Positions 35,035 through 43,287 of a DNA stretch of 64,000 nt are shown one piece after another. The stretch's first letter is position 1. The number at the start of each line of letters is the position of its first letter. A program made the translations under genes and the position numbers. A model generated the notes under the pieces. The model saw nothing but the letters and a program-made list of their open reading frames with translations. It searched no databases and had not been told where the DNA came from. The stretch covers positions 7,655 to 71,654 of the forward strand of contig JALHQH010000059.1 in the NCBI GenBank assembly GCA_022842065.1. Direction: 5' to 3'. The stretch is from Caldilineaceae bacterium (GTDB lineage Bacteria; Chloroflexota; Anaerolineae; Caldilineales; Caldilineaceae).

Positions 35035-35063
35035 TTGCCAGCGCCGTCAATTCGCTTTATGCT
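35035..35063 (+). promoter_or_regulatory. Promoter of the HpaI-type aldolase gene
   Basis: TTGCCA (35035-35040), 17 bases, TATGCT (35058-35063). Leaves a leader of about 57 bases with CAGGAG before the ATG. Confidence 0.65.
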
Positions 35064-35127
35064 ATTAGCCAGCCAATGCAGAAAATCTGCGGAACTTTCT
35101 TCAATTCATACGCATCAGGAGCAAGCT

Positions 35128-35865
35128 ATGTCTCAGCCAAAGACCCTCCGTGCGCGCATCCAAGCCGGCGAAGTACTCGTCGCCCTGCGCGGTTCCCTTG
35201 ACACTACCAAAAGCCAATTAGCCGATATCTGGGCCACGGGCCGTTATGATTATATCTGGATCGATGGGCAACATACGGCCTTTACCGAAGAACAACTCGT
35301 CAATTACTGTGCCGCTGCCGAAGATTTGGGCATCGACGTGCAACTGCGCATTCCGCACACGCGCGACGCCCACAAAGTCGGACGTTATTTGGACTTTGGC
35401 CCCAGCGCGGTCCTTGTGCCGGAAGTGATGGGTCACGCCGAAGTTGACGACGCCATTGCCTATGCCTACTATGGACCGATTGGGCGGCGCAGTTGGGGTG
35501 GTGGCGCGCGCCGTGGTCTACGCAGCGTGGCCAAGGGGCTAGATCGACTGGCCTACGCCAAGTGGTGGAATGAGTATGTGATCGTCGGCATTCAGGTTGA
35601 GTCAGTCGAGGCGGTGACCAATCTGCGTCAACTGGCCAAGCCTGGTATCAGCGTGGTTACCTTTGGGCCTAACGATCTCTCCTTTAGCCTGGAAGCTCAC
35701 CCCGAATTTGCCCTGACAACCGTGGACGATTGTATGCGCAATGTGGCTGCGCAACTGCAGGGTACCAATATTCGTCTGGCGATGGGCACCGCCACCAAAC
35801 CCGCCGAGCGCGACAAATTCTTGGAAATAGGGATCACCCTGTTTCAGGAGGACGCGCCGGCGTAA
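35128..35865 (+). CDS. HpcH/HpaI-family class II aldolase
   Basis: 245 aa from ATG 35128, which has CAGGAG ten bases upstream; the frame is open further back but without a ribosome site. TIM-barrel, metal-dependent aldolase that splits 2-keto-3-deoxy sugar acids or 4-hydroxy-2-oxo acids to pyruvate and an aldehyde. Motifs: YDYIWIDGQHTAF (the D-x-E/Q-H base region), LRIPHTRDAHKVGRYLDFGPSAVLVPEV, VGIQVESVEAV (metal Glu) and FGPNDLS (metal Asp). It stands divergent from lacI, so it may belong to the same sugar regulon. Confidence 0.9.
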   Translation: MSQPKTLRARIQAGEVLVALRGSLDTTKSQLADIWATGRYDYIWIDGQHTAFTEEQLVNYCAAAEDLGIDVQLRIPHTRDAHKVGRYLDFGPSAVLVPEVMGHAEVDDAIAYAYYGPIGRRSWGGGARRGLRSVAKGLDRLAYAKWWNEYVIVGIQVESVEAVTNLRQLAKPGISVVTFGPNDLSFSLEAHPEFALTTVDDCMRNVAAQLQGTNIRLAMGTATKPAERDKFLEIGITLFQEDAPA

Positions 35866-35951
35866 ACCTCCTCTTCGCCCAGTTGAGATGGCTGGATTTA
35901 GGACACATATGCTGAGCTGGCGATGCCTCGAATCGCCGCTTGTACTCCGCA

Positions 35952-36065
35952 ATTCTCAATTTGAAATTGGGACCAGTGTAGTGAGCATCCCCAGATGCGA
36001 ACGGGCGGTAAGCGAGTTAGGCTGCGCATCTGGGGATACTCACTACACGTTTCCATATTGAGAAT
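35952..36065. repeat. Palindromic element, same family as 13539-13620
   Basis: Core arms GTGTAGTGAGCATCCCCAGA.. (35976-35999) and its complement at 36025-36048 are exact over 24 bases except one position. Outer arms ATTCTCAAT / ATTGAGAAT. AATCGCCGCyTGT lies on both sides (35932 and 36063), like a duplicated target. It fills the gap before the AbiE genes. Confidence 0.85.
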
Positions 36066-36087
36066 CGCCGCCTGTGCTTAATTTCTG

Positions 36088-36116
36088 TTGCAATAATTGA
36101 CGTTTTTGCGTATGAT
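36088..36116 (+). promoter_or_regulatory. Promoter of the AbiE pair
   Basis: TTGCAA (36088-36093), 17 bases, TATGAT (36111-36116), six bases before the ATG at 36123: a second case of a probably leaderless transcript. Confidence 0.65.
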
Positions 36117-36122
36117 ACCAAG

Positions 36123-36764
36123 ATGCATTTTCAAAATGTGGTAAAACAACTGAAAAACGTACCGCTCTTTGAAAGTGGACTACTTTATGCTGGGGCTGAT
36201 CATCCACAACAGGTGCAGCGCCAGTTGGCTGATTGGGCGCGGTCTGGGAAAGTGGTGCAACTACGGCGTGGGCTCTATACACTTGCTGCGCCTTATCGAT
36301 CAAAACCGCCGCACAGTTATCTCATTGCCAATCAACTGGTGCAAGGCTCGTATGTTAGTCTGCAGATGGCCCTCTCGCACTATGATCTGATCCCAGAGCA
36401 TGTGGCTGTGGTCACCAGTGTAACAACTGGGCGTCCGGGTAAGTGGCAAAATCCTTATGGGCGTTTCAGCTATCAGCACATTCAACCAGCTTTCTTTTTT
36501 GGCTTTCGCTATCGGCAAGTTACTGAGACGCAATGGGCGTATATGGCAACCCCAGAGAAAGCCTTGCTCGACCTGATCTATCTTACGCCCAAAGCGGAGA
36601 GTGCCGGCTATATTCAAGCATTACGTCTACAAAATTTAGATCAACTCGACCTCGAACGGTTGAAAAGCTATGTTGATCGAACCGACAACGCAAAACTGAA
36701 ACGTGCACTCCCCCATATTCTACAGGTGGTTGAGGAGGAACTTACGGAATACGAGCCGCTATGA
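36123..36764 (+). CDS. abiEi: AbiEi-type antitoxin/regulator
   Basis: 213 aa. The N-terminal winged helix (LKNVPLFESGLLYAGADHPQQVQRQLADWARSGKVVQLRRGLYTLAAPY) is the DNA-binding domain. The middle and C-terminal part (SYVSLQMALSHYDLIPEHVAVVTSVTTGRPGKWQN.., ATPEKALLDLIYLTPKAES) is the AbiEi antitoxin domain. Type IV antitoxins of this kind do not bind the toxin but oppose its effect and repress the operon. It overlaps abiEii by 4 bases (ATGA). Confidence 0.9.
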   Translation: MHFQNVVKQLKNVPLFESGLLYAGADHPQQVQRQLADWARSGKVVQLRRGLYTLAAPYRSKPPHSYLIANQLVQGSYVSLQMALSHYDLIPEHVAVVTSVTTGRPGKWQNPYGRFSYQHIQPAFFFGFRYRQVTETQWAYMATPEKALLDLIYLTPKAESAGYIQALRLQNLDQLDLERLKSYVDRTDNAKLKRALPHILQVVEEELTEYEPL

Positions 36765-37579
36765 TCCCTTATCTGGAAGCACAACTTGCAGGGGTTACAC
36801 CCGAAGTGCAACGTTCGCTTGTTCGCGAATATCTGCAGATGCGGATTTTGCAAAGCCTGCAACGGGCAGGGGCCATGATTCCGCTGGCATTTCATGGGGG
36901 GACGGCTTTACGCTTTCTCTATGGGTTGCCGCGCTATTCGGAAGATTTAGATTTTGCCTTGGCGCGGCAGCGCGAGCAGTATGATTTTCGCGGCTACCTA
37001 GAAGCCGTTCGGCGTGACCTGACCGCAGATACCTATAGCGTCGAGATCAAAGTCAACGATCGCAAAGTTGTGAACAGTGCGTTTGTCCGCTTTGGTGGCT
37101 TGTTGTATCAGCTTGGGATTACGCCCCATCATGATGAAATCATCGCAATCAAGCTGGAAGTTGACACCAATGCCCCGGCCAATGCGCTGCTTGCTACGAC
37201 CCTGGTACAACATCATGTTGATGTACATTTGCAGCATCATGATCAAGCCTCGCTTTTTGCCGGTAAGCTCCATGCGATCTTGCAGCGTACCTATGTGAAA
37301 GGGCGCGATTGGTATGATCTCTATTGGTACTTACGCCAACCCCAATGGCCGTTACCTAATTTCAACATGCTCAATCAGGCGTTTATGCAATCTGGTTGGG
37401 ACAAAGGGGTTGTGACTGAACTTAACTGGCGGACACATGTGCGCGACCGGTTACACACGTTAACTTGGCAACACGTTGTTGCGGATGTCGAACGTTTTAT
37501 CATTGGTCAACAACCTGATTTCACCCCGGAGACAATTGATCGCCTTCTCATGGAGTCAAATGGGGAGTCAAATTTTTAG
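36761..37579 (+). CDS. abiEii: AbiEii-type nucleotidyltransferase toxin
   Basis: 272 aa. Nucleotidyltransferase motifs AFHGGTALRFLYGLPRYSEDLDFAL (about 44-68) give the G-G-T and D-x-D metal site. IKLEVDTNAP holds the third acidic strand and AGKLHAILQRTYVKGRDWYDLYWY is the conserved C-terminal AbiEii motif. AbiEii/MenT toxins add nucleotides to tRNA or other targets and stop translation; family members give phage abortive infection. Coupled to abiEi. Confidence 0.92.
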   Translation: MIPYLEAQLAGVTPEVQRSLVREYLQMRILQSLQRAGAMIPLAFHGGTALRFLYGLPRYSEDLDFALARQREQYDFRGYLEAVRRDLTADTYSVEIKVNDRKVVNSAFVRFGGLLYQLGITPHHDEIIAIKLEVDTNAPANALLATTLVQHHVDVHLQHHDQASLFAGKLHAILQRTYVKGRDWYDLYWYLRQPQWPLPNFNMLNQAFMQSGWDKGVVTELNWRTHVRDRLHTLTWQHVVADVERFIIGQQPDFTPETIDRLLMESNGESNF

Positions 37580-37580
37580 C

Positions 37581-37609
37581 TTCGGTTTTACGGTTGAATG
37601 CGCTATACT
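37581..37609 (+). promoter_or_regulatory. Promoter of the sugar isomerase gene
   Basis: TTCGGT (37581-37586), 17 bases, TATACT (37604-37609), in the short space after abiEii. The leader then carries a GCAGCAACCCAATGTGGTTGC hairpin (about 37650-37670) and AGGAAA before the ATG. Confidence 0.5.
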
Positions 37610-37694
37610 ATATTTTGCAGGGCAATTGAACTATTATCCATTATCACAGGCAGCAACCCAATGTGGTTGCTGCAAAACGACAGGAAATAAATTT

Positions 37695-38564
37695 ATGCAA
37701 ACGCGTACTGGCGGTTATTCCATCGGTTTTCGCATGCGGGGCTGGACCAGCAAGGTGACCTTTGCCGAAGCGCTGGCTTGGACGAAAGAAAATGGGCTGG
37801 GCGGGGTTGATATCGGTAGTGATGCCGACACAGTTGGTCAACAGGTCCTCGACGCTGGGCTCTGGATCGGCACGGCGGATCTGCGCAGTGGCCGGCAATT
37901 GCTGTCGCCCAACGTGGCGACTCGCGCGGCGGCTGTTGCCGAAAACAGCGCCTATATTGAGGCCTGCGCCAAACTGGGGCCGATGACCTATTTTGGCGTC
38001 ATGCTGCCCGAAGATCCCAGCCTGCCACGGGCCGAAAGTTTTAACTATATGGTCGAGAGTTATCAGCAACTGGCCAAGGTGATGGAGGCCAACAACGCCC
38101 GCTACGTGATCGAAGGGTGGCCCGGCCCCGGCGCGCTCTGCTGCACGCCGGAGACCTACCGCGCCTTTTTCGAGGCCGTCCCCTCCAAAGCGATGGGCGT
38201 TAACTATGATCCCTCGCACCTGCTGCGCATGGGCATCGACCCGATTCGCTTCCTCAAGGAGTTTGTCGGACGCGTCTACCATGTCCACGGCAAAGATACC
38301 GAAATTTTGGCCGATAATGTCTACGAATATGGCACGGAGCAACCGGCCACCTTTGTCAAAGCCAAGCCTTTTGGCGGCTATGCCTGGCGCTATTGCATCC
38401 CCGGCCACGGCCTGACCCCCTGGTGTGAAGTCTTCAGCATTTTGCAGGCTAATGGCTACAGCGGTCGCGTTTCGATTGAGTTGGAAGATATGAATTTTAA
38501 CGATGGCGGGGCCGAAGAACAAGCGGGCACGCTACATGCGGTGCGCTTCTTGACTGGGGCGTAG
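37695..38564 (+). CDS. Sugar phosphate isomerase/epimerase (xylose-isomerase-like TIM barrel)
   Basis: 289 aa from ATG 37695 with AGGAAA upstream; the frame stays open into abiEii but that part is not homologous. AP endonuclease family 2 fold: VTFAEALAWTKENGLGGVDIG, RYVIEGWPG (metal Glu), MGVNYDPSHLLRMG (Asp-His), VYHVHGKDTEIL (His) and RVSIELEDMNF (Glu). Interconverts ketoses or inositol-type intermediates. Ends in a good terminator, so it is a single-gene unit. Confidence 0.9.
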   Translation: MQTRTGGYSIGFRMRGWTSKVTFAEALAWTKENGLGGVDIGSDADTVGQQVLDAGLWIGTADLRSGRQLLSPNVATRAAAVAENSAYIEACAKLGPMTYFGVMLPEDPSLPRAESFNYMVESYQQLAKVMEANNARYVIEGWPGPGALCCTPETYRAFFEAVPSKAMGVNYDPSHLLRMGIDPIRFLKEFVGRVYHVHGKDTEILADNVYEYGTEQPATFVKAKPFGGYAWRYCIPGHGLTPWCEVFSILQANGYSGRVSIELEDMNFNDGGAEEQAGTLHAVRFLTGA

Positions 38565-38573
38565 ACTGCTTGA

Positions 38574-38613
38574 TAACATGATCGATTCCGGCCACGCTGG
38601 AGTCGATCATGTT
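38574..38613 (+). terminator. Rho-independent terminator of the isomerase gene
   Basis: TAACATGATCGA pairs with TCGATCATGTTA around a loop and is followed by ATTTTAAATTT. It converges on the end of the minus-strand TOPRIM gene. Confidence 0.75.
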
Positions 38614-38623
38614 AATTTTAAAT

Positions 38624-39379
38624 TTACTGGAGAAGTGGGACTAAATGTTCCTGAACCTCACTCATATAAGCAGTCAGACCGGTATGGATACCACGCTCCA
38701 TGAGCAAATTCAATGGCGTTTGCTGCCAACAGTGGCGCTCACGTTCACCATTGTCTTGCGTTAGGAGATTGAGCACTACTTTGACGTTGCGCATGCGATC
38801 CGGTTCTTGCCATGTGATTTCCCGCAAGCGATGCGCCTCTGTAGTTGGGTCAAATGACAATTGCTGCCGCAATTGCGCCAAAACTGATGCTTCAGCTTCG
38901 TCAAGTGCGACAAAACCATTGAGTACCCATGCTTCACGCTTGGTATCAGCTGTCCCGACGACAATGGCAAGGGTTGATGAGCGTTGCACATATTCTGATT
39001 GTGCCTGTTGCAGCCCCACTCGCCGTTCCGGCTGATGATCCAGATCACGGATGAATACAACCGCGCTGATCGGGCGCACTTTTTGTAGCTGGGTCACAAG
39101 TTGCAGCACCTTGATGGCTGCCGCGCCATCGGCTTTCCGTGGTTGACTGCGGCCTAACACTCTTGGTAGACGAATGCCACGAGCTTCTGTTTCTGCCTTG
39201 ATCTTATTGATATCGCGCCAGCACGAAAAATCCATATGCTCTTCTAAACCACGCCACTTGAATGTGTCAGCCAAATATTCTTCGATCCATTGAATCTGTT
39301 CAGCGAAGATGCGGTTGGCAAGCTCGCTGGCGATCTGAAAATCCGCTCGGCTCTCCACCACAATGATGAACTCAGACAC
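38624..39379 (-). CDS. TOPRIM-like protein paired with an AAA ATPase
   Basis: 251 aa, no exact family named. It begins SEFIIVVESRADFQIASELANRIF, a V-V-E-x-x-x-D pattern like the first TOPRIM motif, and has AVVFIRDLDHQPERR near 100, which fits the D-x-D strand. The layout resembles DUF4276/DUF4435 proteins. Those are nuclease or effector partners of ABC-type ATPases in defence systems such as PARIS and OLD. It overlaps the ATPase gene by 8 bases. Effector role is inference; if the first motif's Ser for Gly matters, activity may be altered. Confidence 0.65.
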   Translation of the reverse strand: MSEFIIVVESRADFQIASELANRIFAEQIQWIEEYLADTFKWRGLEEHMDFSCWRDINKIKAETEARGIRLPRVLGRSQPRKADGAAAIKVLQLVTQLQKVRPISAVVFIRDLDHQPERRVGLQQAQSEYVQRSSTLAIVVGTADTKREAWVLNGFVALDEAEASVLAQLRQQLSFDPTTEAHRLREITWQEPDRMRNVKVVLNLLTQDNGERERHCWQQTPLNLLMERGIHTGLTAYMSEVQEHLVPLLQ

Positions 39380-40505
39380 TGCTCAGCTCCTGTGTTACCC
39401 AGGATTCACCTTCAGCGTCCCAAAATTCACCTGTGGTTAAGGTTTGTGCAGCCCATTCGGCATCCGGATGTTGATCTAGCCGACTAGCGATGGTACAGCC
39501 TTGGTCGGTGCTGCTGAGCACATGGACCTGAGCTGGGCGCAGTTCATCAATAATATAGGGCGAATGGGTGGTGAAAAGGATCTGTAAATTTTTGTTTTCC
39601 GCCAAGATCTGTTTTAGCAGCCCAACAAGCTCACGTTGCGCGTGGGGATGCAGCCCTTGCTCAATATCGTCGAGCAGGATGAGATTTGGTTTGCGCGGGC
39701 TAAATAGTACCGTCAGCAGCCCCAAGGTCAACATGGTGCCTTCACTCACGGCATGGGCCGGGATGCGGTCCCCACTTTTCATGTTGAGGGTAACTTCTTG
39801 TCCCGTGATCTCGCGGCGTTCTTCATAAGGCAACGCTTTGCCGTCTACTTCAATCAGCCGTTGTCTAAGCATTTCGACTTTGGCGCGTCTTACCTCAAGA
39901 CCGCGTACGCCAGGGACTACTTGACGTAGCATCCGCTGTATTTGTTCAAATATTTCTGGATTTTCGCTGCGCAGATAATCTAAAGTTGGGGCCAAACCGG
40001 CACCATCATATTCGACACGCGGAATAATCTCGTCACTATAGGCGGCCTGGGCAAGTTTGCTTGCTTCCAATTTCAGATAGACCGTTTGCCCCACTGCTTG
40101 TGGAATCGGGTAAGGTGCCTCTTCTAAAGAACTTGACCAACTGTTGCGGCTATCTTTGATCGCGTCTAATTGCCAGGAACAAGCTGGAAACCAATCGTTA
40201 TCCTTACGCTCTTCCCAGGTAAATCCTGCAAGCCACTCTTGCTGCGGGTGGTAACCCCAAAATCCGCTGATGGTTACTGCAAATTCACTTTGCGTTGTCC
40301 GGACTAAATAGCCAGGAGCACGATTTGCTTGAAAGATGGCAGAAAACGGGCGGTTGGCCAGCTCGCTCAAATCGTGAAGGGCCTGCAAAATCGATGTTTT
40401 CCCGGAACTATTCTTCCCAACAATGGCGTGCAAACGGGAATCATCCAACTGAAGTGACGTATCCTGATGACTTTTGAAATTATGTAGGATTATTTGGGTT
40501 ATCAT
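39372..40505 (-). CDS. ABC/OLD-type ATPase of the TOPRIM pair
   Basis: 377 aa from ATG 40505; a longer frame to 40667 has no homology or ribosome site. MITQIILHNFKSHQDTSLQLDDSRLHAIVGKNSSGKTSILQALHDL contains the Walker A GKNSSGKT. The C-terminal half has HAVSEGTMLTLGLLTVLF (signature-like SEGT), LILLDDIEQGLHPHAQRELVGLL (Walker B) and ILFTTHSPYIIDEL (H-loop). It is AAA_15/AAA_21-like, as in AriA of PARIS. Forms a two-gene operon with the TOPRIM gene, more AT-rich than its neighbours. Anti-phage sensing is inference from architecture. Confidence 0.85.
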   Translation of the reverse strand: MITQIILHNFKSHQDTSLQLDDSRLHAIVGKNSSGKTSILQALHDLSELANRPFSAIFQANRAPGYLVRTTQSEFAVTISGFWGYHPQQEWLAGFTWEERKDNDWFPACSWQLDAIKDSRNSWSSSLEEAPYPIPQAVGQTVYLKLEASKLAQAAYSDEIIPRVEYDGAGLAPTLDYLRSENPEIFEQIQRMLRQVVPGVRGLEVRRAKVEMLRQRLIEVDGKALPYEERREITGQEVTLNMKSGDRIPAHAVSEGTMLTLGLLTVLFSPRKPNLILLDDIEQGLHPHAQRELVGLLKQILAENKNLQILFTTHSPYIIDELRPAQVHVLSSTDQGCTIASRLDQHPDAEWAAQTLTTGEFWDAEGESWVTQELSSV

Positions 40506-40780
40506 ACCGATTTCGACTCCGGCATCGCGCATCCGTTCGTTCGAGATACTGTTGGTCTTATGGCTTATTATATACTTGGCGCTGCCATAGATGAAAAGCT
40601 TGTTCTTGTGTATGCAAAGCAATCTAATGCCTACCCCTACAATATCACCAATAATGTCCCGCATCATGACGAAAAAGCAATTTGCCGGGAATGCCGATTC
40701 GCTTTATGCTACATGCTGTTCCCAACAAAAGATCCTTAGCGTAGACAAATCTTACATGGTAGAAACCGGAAGGAACCAAC

Positions 40781-41431
40781 ATGCGCGCATTAGTCCTATG
40801 TGATGACCGCGCTCACCCGGCCGCCCTTACCCGTGATGGGTTGACCGGCCTGGGTGAATGCGGCTATGAATTTGATTATCTCGAAGATCCGGCCCAATGG
40901 TCCGCCGAACGAATGGCCCCTTATGGGCTGGTGATCTTTTCCAAAGCCAACAACTGGTCGCGGGCCGAGGCCGCGCCGTGGGCGACGGAAGAGACCGGCG
41001 TGGCCTTTGTCAACTATGTCAGTCACGGCAACAGTGTGCTCTTTCTCCATTCGGGCACGGCGCTCTATAACAATGCCCCATCGCTCTGCGGATTGATGGG
41101 CGGCATCTTTGTCGGCCACCCGGCCCAGTGCCCGGTGACGGTCGAGCCGACGGCTGCACATGCATTGACTGCGGGCAGCACCCCCTTTACCCTCAAAGAC
41201 GAACATTATCAGATGGCGATGAACGATCCTAACGTCGATCTCTTTCTGCACACCACTTCCGAACATGGCACCCAACCAGGGGGCTGGACGCGGACGGAAG
41301 GCAAGGGCCGCGTTGCCGTCATGACCCCAGGCCACCACCTGGAAATTTGGCACCACCCATCCTATCAAGCCCTATTGCGCAACACGCTGGCCTGGTGCCG
41401 CGCAACCACCAACCAAGGAACCCAACCATGA
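40781..41431 (+). CDS. ThuA-like domain protein
   Basis: 216 aa, trehalose-utilisation (ThuA, PF06283) fold related to class I glutamine amidotransferases. Clear parts: MRALVLCDDRAHP, LVIFSKANN, SHGNSVLFLHSG, FTLKDEHYQMAMNDPNVDLFLHTTSEHGTQPGGWTRTEGKGRVAVMTPGHHLEIWHHPSYQALLRNTLAWC. ThuA proteins take part in disaccharide or glycan use, exact chemistry unclear. AAGGAACC precedes the ATG. First gene of a coupled operon: its stop overlaps the next ATG (ATGA). Confidence 0.88.
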   Translation: MRALVLCDDRAHPAALTRDGLTGLGECGYEFDYLEDPAQWSAERMAPYGLVIFSKANNWSRAEAAPWATEETGVAFVNYVSHGNSVLFLHSGTALYNNAPSLCGLMGGIFVGHPAQCPVTVEPTAAHALTAGSTPFTLKDEHYQMAMNDPNVDLFLHTTSEHGTQPGGWTRTEGKGRVAVMTPGHHLEIWHHPSYQALLRNTLAWCRATTNQGTQP

Positions 41432-42396
41432 GCCAAGCAAATCACGCCCCATTACCCCGCCGCCGGCTCGGCAAAACCGAACTCATGATCCCTGTCATCC
41501 CCTTTGGTACCCAAGGGTTTGGCAACAACTTTGGCTTTGTCGAAGATGAAACCGCGGTGGCCCTGGTCAAACATGCGGTCGCCCTCGGCGTGAACCACTT
41601 TGACTGTGCGCGCTGTTATGGCGATTCGCTGCGCAAACTGGGCTTGGCCCTGCGCGAAATCCCACGCGAAAGTGTGATCATCACCGGGCGGCTCTGCTGT
41701 CACTCAGCGGCGCAATGGGGCTTTTATGGCGAAGGTGATCCCGACTACTCCGCCGAACGGGTCATCCGCGATGTGGAAGATCAGTTGACGATCCTGGGTA
41801 CCGACTATTTTGACGGCATGTTGATCCACGATCCCAAAACCATCGAGCCAACCTTGGCCAAGGGTGGCACCTTGGATGGTATGCTCCAACTCAAAGCGCG
41901 TGGACTGGTGCGCAACGTAGGCTACGGCATGCGCCAACATGACTTTCATCTCAAGGCGATTGCCACCGGCGAAGTCGATTTTCTGCTCTGCTTCAATAAC
42001 TTTAATCTGATCCGCCAAAGCGCGGCCGAGGAACTCTTGCCCGCCGCCACCGCCGCGGACATCGGCGTGATGAATGGCTGGTCGATCCTGCGCGGCCTGC
42101 TCACCGGCATCGACATTGACGAGGCGAGGGAAAAAGGGCGCTACAAGAATGATGCCGATATCGACGCCGCGCGGCGCATCTGGCAGTGGTGTCGCGACGA
42201 GGAGGTCAATCTACTCCAACTGGCGATCCAATTCTGCCTGGCTGAAGAGCGCATCCACGGCAATCCGTTGGGTAACCTCAATACTGAACAATTGGAGGCC
42301 AACATCTGGGCAGCGACCACGCCAATTGCCCCTGGTGTATGGCGCAAGTTGCAGGCTGATCTGGGCATCAGTGTGAATGAAAGGGCTTTTGCGTGA
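41428..42396 (+). CDS. Aldo/keto reductase
   Basis: 322 aa, start at ATG 41428 overlapping the ThuA stop. N-terminal RRLGKTELMIPVIPFGTQGFG is the AKR opening. VNHFDCARCYGDSLRKLGLAL has the catalytic Asp and Tyr but C-A-R-C in place of the usual T-A-x-x between them. VIITGRL carries an Arg/Gly where the catalytic Lys strand (..TK) normally is, so the tetrad may be incomplete and activity altered. FDGMLIHDPKTIEP follows, with the expected His. Part of the ThuA operon. Confidence 0.85.
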   Translation: MSQANHAPLPRRRLGKTELMIPVIPFGTQGFGNNFGFVEDETAVALVKHAVALGVNHFDCARCYGDSLRKLGLALREIPRESVIITGRLCCHSAAQWGFYGEGDPDYSAERVIRDVEDQLTILGTDYFDGMLIHDPKTIEPTLAKGGTLDGMLQLKARGLVRNVGYGMRQHDFHLKAIATGEVDFLLCFNNFNLIRQSAAEELLPAATAADIGVMNGWSILRGLLTGIDIDEAREKGRYKNDADIDAARRIWQWCRDEEVNLLQLAIQFCLAEERIHGNPLGNLNTEQLEANIWAATTPIAPGVWRKLQADLGISVNERAFA

Positions 42397-43220
42397 TGAA
42401 TAGCATGCATGAAGTAAACGAAATGGACGAATTGTCCACCCCCTATGTGTTGACCGCTGAGCAGATTGCGGCGTACCAACAAAATGGCTATGTGAAATTG
42501 AAAGAGGTCTTCTCGCCAGCGCTGTTGGCAACCTATGGTGCCCAAATCGCCCACGTTGTGCAGGAGCGCAATACGCAACATCTGCCGCTGGCCGAACGCG
42601 GGACCTATGCCAAAGCCTTTTTGCAGATCACTAATCTGTGGGAGCACGATGCCCAAGTCAAAGAATTTGTGATGGCAAAACGGCTGGGGCAGATTGCGGC
42701 ACAACTGATGCAAGTCCGTGGGGTGCGCCTCTATCACGATCAGGCGCTCTTCAAGGAGCCGGGCGGCGGTTTTACACCCTGGCATGCCGATCAATACTAC
42801 TGGCCCATGAGCAATGATCACACGGTCACGGCCTGGATTCCATTGCAGCCGGTGCCGCTGGCGATGGGGCCACTCGCCTTCTGCATCGGTAGCCAGCAGC
42901 TCCTCGCTAATCGCGATGTTGCCATCAGCGATGAGAGTGAACAGAAGATTAGCCGCTCTTTGAAAGATTATCCCAAAGATGAGACGGCCTATGATCTCGG
43001 CGAAGTGAGTTTCCATGCCGGGTGGACCTTTCATCGGGCCGGCCCCAACAACACGGACGCGATGCGGGGCGTGATGACCGTCATCTATATGGCGGATGGG
43101 ATGAAGGTCGCCGAGCCCAAAAATCAATCGCAACAGAACGATTGGGCGCGCTGGTTGCCTGGTGCCCAATTAGGCGAAGCGATTGATACACCGTTAAATC
43201 CTCTGATTTGGCGCGAGTGA
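42396..43220 (+). CDS. Phytanoyl-CoA dioxygenase (PhyH) family protein
   Basis: 274 aa from ATG 42396, which shares one base with the previous stop; a GTG at 42393 is the alternative. Fe(II)/2-oxoglutarate-dependent oxygenase fold. Iron site: TPWHADQYYWP gives His and Asp, and FHAGWTFHRAGPNNTDAMRG gives the distal His and the 2-oxoglutarate-binding Arg. Hydroxylates a small organic substrate not identifiable here. Third gene of the coupled operon. Confidence 0.9.
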   Translation: MNSMHEVNEMDELSTPYVLTAEQIAAYQQNGYVKLKEVFSPALLATYGAQIAHVVQERNTQHLPLAERGTYAKAFLQITNLWEHDAQVKEFVMAKRLGQIAAQLMQVRGVRLYHDQALFKEPGGGFTPWHADQYYWPMSNDHTVTAWIPLQPVPLAMGPLAFCIGSQQLLANRDVAISDESEQKISRSLKDYPKDETAYDLGEVSFHAGWTFHRAGPNNTDAMRGVMTVIYMADGMKVAEPKNQSQQNDWARWLPGAQLGEAIDTPLNPLIWRE

Positions 43221-43287
43221 GCGTCTACCAAATCGATTATCTGTTTGTTCTCTTCTTTTCATCGCCTACAAATCCATAAGGAATGAT

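Noticed and set aside
34945..35127. N-terminal extension of the HpaI-type aldolase
   Set aside because: Frame is open but covers the palindromic repeat and the promoter; the ribosome site and homology begin at ATG 35128.
37476..37694. N-terminal extension of the sugar isomerase
   Set aside because: It lies mostly inside the abiEii coding sequence and has no homology; AGGAAA and ATG 37695 fit better.
40506..40667. 54-residue extension of the TOPRIM-pair ATPase
   Set aside because: No ribosome site and no similarity to ATPase N-termini; MITQIILHNFKSH at 40505 is the usual start.
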